Source: a bacterium (lineage in GTDB: Bacteria > Myxococcota_A > Bradymonadia > UBA7976 > UBA1532). Taken from it: DNA of 23,987 bases. Under the pieces are notes generated by a model. That model was not told the origin of the DNA. It saw only the letters and a program-made list of their open reading frames with translations, and made no database searches. The position numbers and the translations under genes are program-made. The stretch spans positions 1 to 23,987 of the forward strand of contig JAUHVS010000010.1 in assembly GCA_030424955.1 (NCBI GenBank), in the 5' to 3' direction. How positions within the stretch are numbered: position 1 is the stretch's first letter; the number at the start of each line of letters is the position of its first letter. Positions 22,628-23,987 of the stretch are shown piece by piece.

Positions 22628-23298
22628 TCGAGACCATCCTCGGCTGGCTCGAGGCCTCGTCCGGGCTCGCGGTGCTGGGCGCCGCGCTGTGGGGCCTGGC
22701 CAGCGTGCTGCTGAGCCCCTGCCACCTGGCGAGCCTGCCCCTGCTGGTGGGCTTCCTGGGCCGACTCGACGGCCAGCCCCTGGGCCCCCGCGGGCTCGCC
22801 GCGTGGGTCACCGCCGGCGTGTCGGCGAGCCTGCTGGTCGTCGCGGGCGTCAGCCTGGCGGCGGGGCGCATCCTGGGCGATCTGTGGGGCGTGGGCCCCT
22901 GGCTGATGATCGCCTTCCTGATCCTGGCCGGGCTGGTGCTGCTCGAGGCCGTCGACCTGCCCTCGGTGGGTCAGCTGCGCCCCGAGCGGGCCCGGGCCGG
23001 CGCGCTGGGCGCCGCCACCGCCGGCGGCGTGCTCGGCGTCACCCTGGGGCCCTGCACCTTTGGGTTCTTCGCGCCGCTGCTGGCCTTCGGGGCGGGCAGC
23101 GCCCCCTGGGCGCTCAAGGCGACGACCCTGGGGGTGTTCGTGGCGGCCCACCTGGCGGCGACCTTCACCGCCGGCGTACTCGGCGCCCGGGTGGGCGGGT
23201 GGCTGTCACAGGGGGGCCGCGTGGCCCGCGTCGCCAAGGGGCTCGTGGGGCTGGGCGCCATCGCCGTCGCCCTCGAGATGATCGTCAACGGGCCGTAG
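22624..23298 (+). CDS. CcdA/DsbD-type thiol:disulfide transporter
   Basis: A 224-aa membrane protein of the cytochrome c biogenesis CcdA family (DsbD transmembrane domain). It moves reducing equivalents from cytoplasmic thioredoxin to extracytoplasmic thiol proteins. About six membrane segments are visible, and the two redox cysteines sit in the expected Pro-Cys contexts: LSPC33HLASLPL in the first segment and LGPC144TFGFFAPL in the fourth, the pseudo-symmetric pattern of the family. The GTG at 22624 overlaps the preceding stop by four bases; a GTG nine bases earlier (22615) is also possible. With the anchored thioredoxin just upstream it forms a complete electron path across the membrane. 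No haem-lyase or other cytochrome maturation gene is adjacent, so a role in the permease system is more likely than general cytochrome assembly. Confidence 0.88.
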   Translation: MIETILGWLEASSGLAVLGAALWGLASVLLSPCHLASLPLLVGFLGRLDGQPLGPRGLAAWVTAGVSASLLVVAGVSLAAGRILGDLWGVGPWLMIAFLILAGLVLLEAVDLPSVGQLRPERARAGALGAATAGGVLGVTLGPCTFGFFAPLLAFGAGSAPWALKATTLGVFVAAHLAATFTAGVLGARVGGWLSQGGRVARVAKGLVGLGAIAVALEMIVNGP

Positions 23299-23319
23299 GC
23301 CAGCGCCCCCGCGCCACCC

Positions 23320-23649
23320 TCAGCCGTCGAGGGCCGCCAGCAGCTCGATCGCGGCGTCCGCGATGACCGTGCCCGGCCCGAAGATCGCCGCGGCCCCGGC
23401 CTCGCGGAGCGCCGGGTAGTCCTGCGGCGGGATCACGCCGCCCACCACCACCAGGATGTCCTCGCGCCCCGCCGCCGCCAGCGCTGCGCGCAGGGCGGGC
23501 ACCAGGGTCAGGTGGCCCGCCGCCAGCGACGACACGCCGACCACGTGCACGTCGTTCTCCACCGCCTGCCGCGCCGTCTCGTCGGGGGTCTGGAAGAGCG
23601 GGCCCACGTCCACGTCGAAGCCCAGGTCAGCGAAGGCCGTGGCGATGAC
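23320..23649 (-). pseudogene. Truncated methylmalonyl-CoA mutase: C-terminal part of the B12-binding domain only
   Basis: The 109 codons read VIATAFADLGFDVDVGPLFQ, then VHVVGVSSLAAGHLTLVPAL, VVVGGVIPPQDYPAL and IFGPGTVIADAAIELL. These are unmistakable for the end of the cobalamin domain of methylmalonyl-CoA mutase, which converts methylmalonyl-CoA to succinyl-CoA. Homology stops at the Val codon near 23649. The preceding family segment, with the cobalamin-ligating His in D-x-H-x-x-G, is missing, as is the whole catalytic barrel. The frame stays open upstream through non-homologous sequence to about 23892, and an in-frame ATG at 23706 would give a meaningless N-terminus. The fragment cannot ligate B12. 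It converges on the CcdA-like gene with 21 bp between the stops. Either the gene was cut by a rearrangement or the sequence is wrongly joined here. Confidence 0.88.
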
Positions 23650-23749
23650 CTCTTGAATAGAGCGATGCCCCGCCCGTTGGCAGTCATTCGGCCTCGGACA
23701 ATCCATCGAGCGGGCGGCATTATGCCGCGTTGAGCATACAGGAGATTCG

Positions 23750-23987
23750 GTGAGCAAACGGTACATCTGCGGCGCCCTCGTGTTGGCACTCGGGGCAGGC
23801 TGCGATACGAGCGGCACTGGAACCAATGACGCGGCTCCGCGACCTGACCCCTGCCCGGCGCGAAATTCCGTACACTCCCACGTAGCCGTCACCGTTCCGA
23901 GACCCTCCCGAAAACGGCCTGGCCCAAGAGAGAGCTCGACGCCGCTCGGCTTGGCCCGAAAACGGCCTGGCCCAAGAGCTTCACGGG
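23750..23987 (+). CDS. Start of a lipoprotein gene, running off the window
   Basis: A GTG at 23750 with AGGAG at 23740-23744 opens a frame with no stop before the window ends (79 codons). It begins VSKRYICGALVLALGAGCDTSG, a convincing lipoprotein signal with Cys18, followed by a Thr/Asn/Pro-rich linker. The later part reads as basic, Pro-rich and repetitive (RKRPGPR twice) and does not look like a folded domain. Another frame across the same repeats (open from 23886) reads more naturally, so a frameshift is possible. Codon use and G+C differ from the rest of the window. Family unknown. Confidence 0.5.
   Translation, partial: MSKRYICGALVLALGAGCDTSGTGTNDAAPRPDPCPARNSVHSHVAVTVPRPSRKRPGPRESSTPLGLARKRPGPRASR
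23907..23978. repeat. 24-bp direct repeat with 48-bp period
   Basis: Positions 23907-23930 and 23955-23978 are identical over 24 bases (core AAAACGGCCTGGCCCAAGAG). The period of 48 bp is a multiple of three, so it would keep any reading frame. Weak hairpin potential exists around the second copy (CTTGG / CCAAG). Only two copies are in the window; more may follow. Confidence 0.85.

Noticed and set aside
23320..23706. The mutase fragment as a stand-alone B12-binding small subunit starting at ATG 23706
   Set aside because: True small subunits keep the D-x-H-x-x-G cobalamin motif before VIATAF. Here that segment is replaced by unrelated Cys/Arg-rich sequence, so the fragment cannot bind B12 in the usual way.
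23907..23978. Beginning of a CRISPR array
   Set aside because: There are only two repeats. The unit (24 bp) and spacer (24 bp) are shorter than usual, and no cas gene is present.

Overview
The window is high-GC DNA (about 79% G+C in a stretch I counted near the right end) with tightly packed genes and no gene-free stretch over 300 bases. The gene content is that of a Gram-negative bacterium with a large signalling and lipoprotein repertoire: several lipoproteins, a beta-barrel-like protein, a Ser/Thr kinase of Hanks type, two ECF-type sigma factors without visible anti-sigma partners, a multidomain c-di-GMP protein, and Cys-rich Dickkopf-like modules. This combination suggests Myxococcota or a related deltaproteobacterial lineage. 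That is an inference, since I could run no database search. I see no tRNA, rRNA, CRISPR array, transposase or phage gene.

Layout. 21-4463 (-): large metzincin-type metalloprotease lipoprotein with two Cys-rich modules. 4622-5002 (+): gamma-glutamylcyclotransferase-like protein. 5201-8864 (+): ECF sigma factor, then a PAS-GGDEF-EAL protein, with a strong inverted repeat between them. 8959-11045 (+): ferritin-like lipoprotein and alpha/beta hydrolase. 11049-12074 (-): MeaB, the GTPase chaperone of methylmalonyl-CoA mutase. 12195-13771 (+): beta-barrel-like exported protein overlapping a Cys-rich lipoprotein gene. 13908-16345 (+): peroxiredoxin-5 type protein, an exported c-type cytochrome with a YD-repeat-like N-terminal region, and a short-chain dehydrogenase. 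16381-17163 (-): SpoU/TrmH rRNA methyltransferase. 17237-18535 (+): Ser/Thr kinase with a C-terminal membrane anchor. 18545-20068: divergent SDR/TetR pair sharing a palindromic operator. 20130-23298 (+): SigZ-like sigma factor, ArsP/DUF318-type permease, TM0996-type mini-thioredoxin, membrane-anchored thioredoxin and CcdA-like thiol:disulfide transporter.

The last cluster is the most coherent functional unit. I read it as a redox-coupled permease system: CcdA would carry reducing equivalents across the membrane to the anchored thioredoxin, the mini-thioredoxin would work on the cytoplasmic side, and the permease has a conserved Cys-x-Cys in a membrane segment. A sigma factor with a Cys-rich C-terminal tail lies directly upstream and could control it.

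The right end is broken. A methylmalonyl-CoA mutase C-terminal domain (- strand) stops abruptly near 23649, before its cobalamin-ligating motif. The following 338 bases have clearly lower G+C and hold the start of an unrelated lipoprotein gene and a 24-bp repeat with a 48-bp period. This is either a rearrangement breakpoint or an assembly join.

Several convergent gene ends are marked by compact perfect hairpins, some made from the stop codons themselves and none followed by a T-tract.
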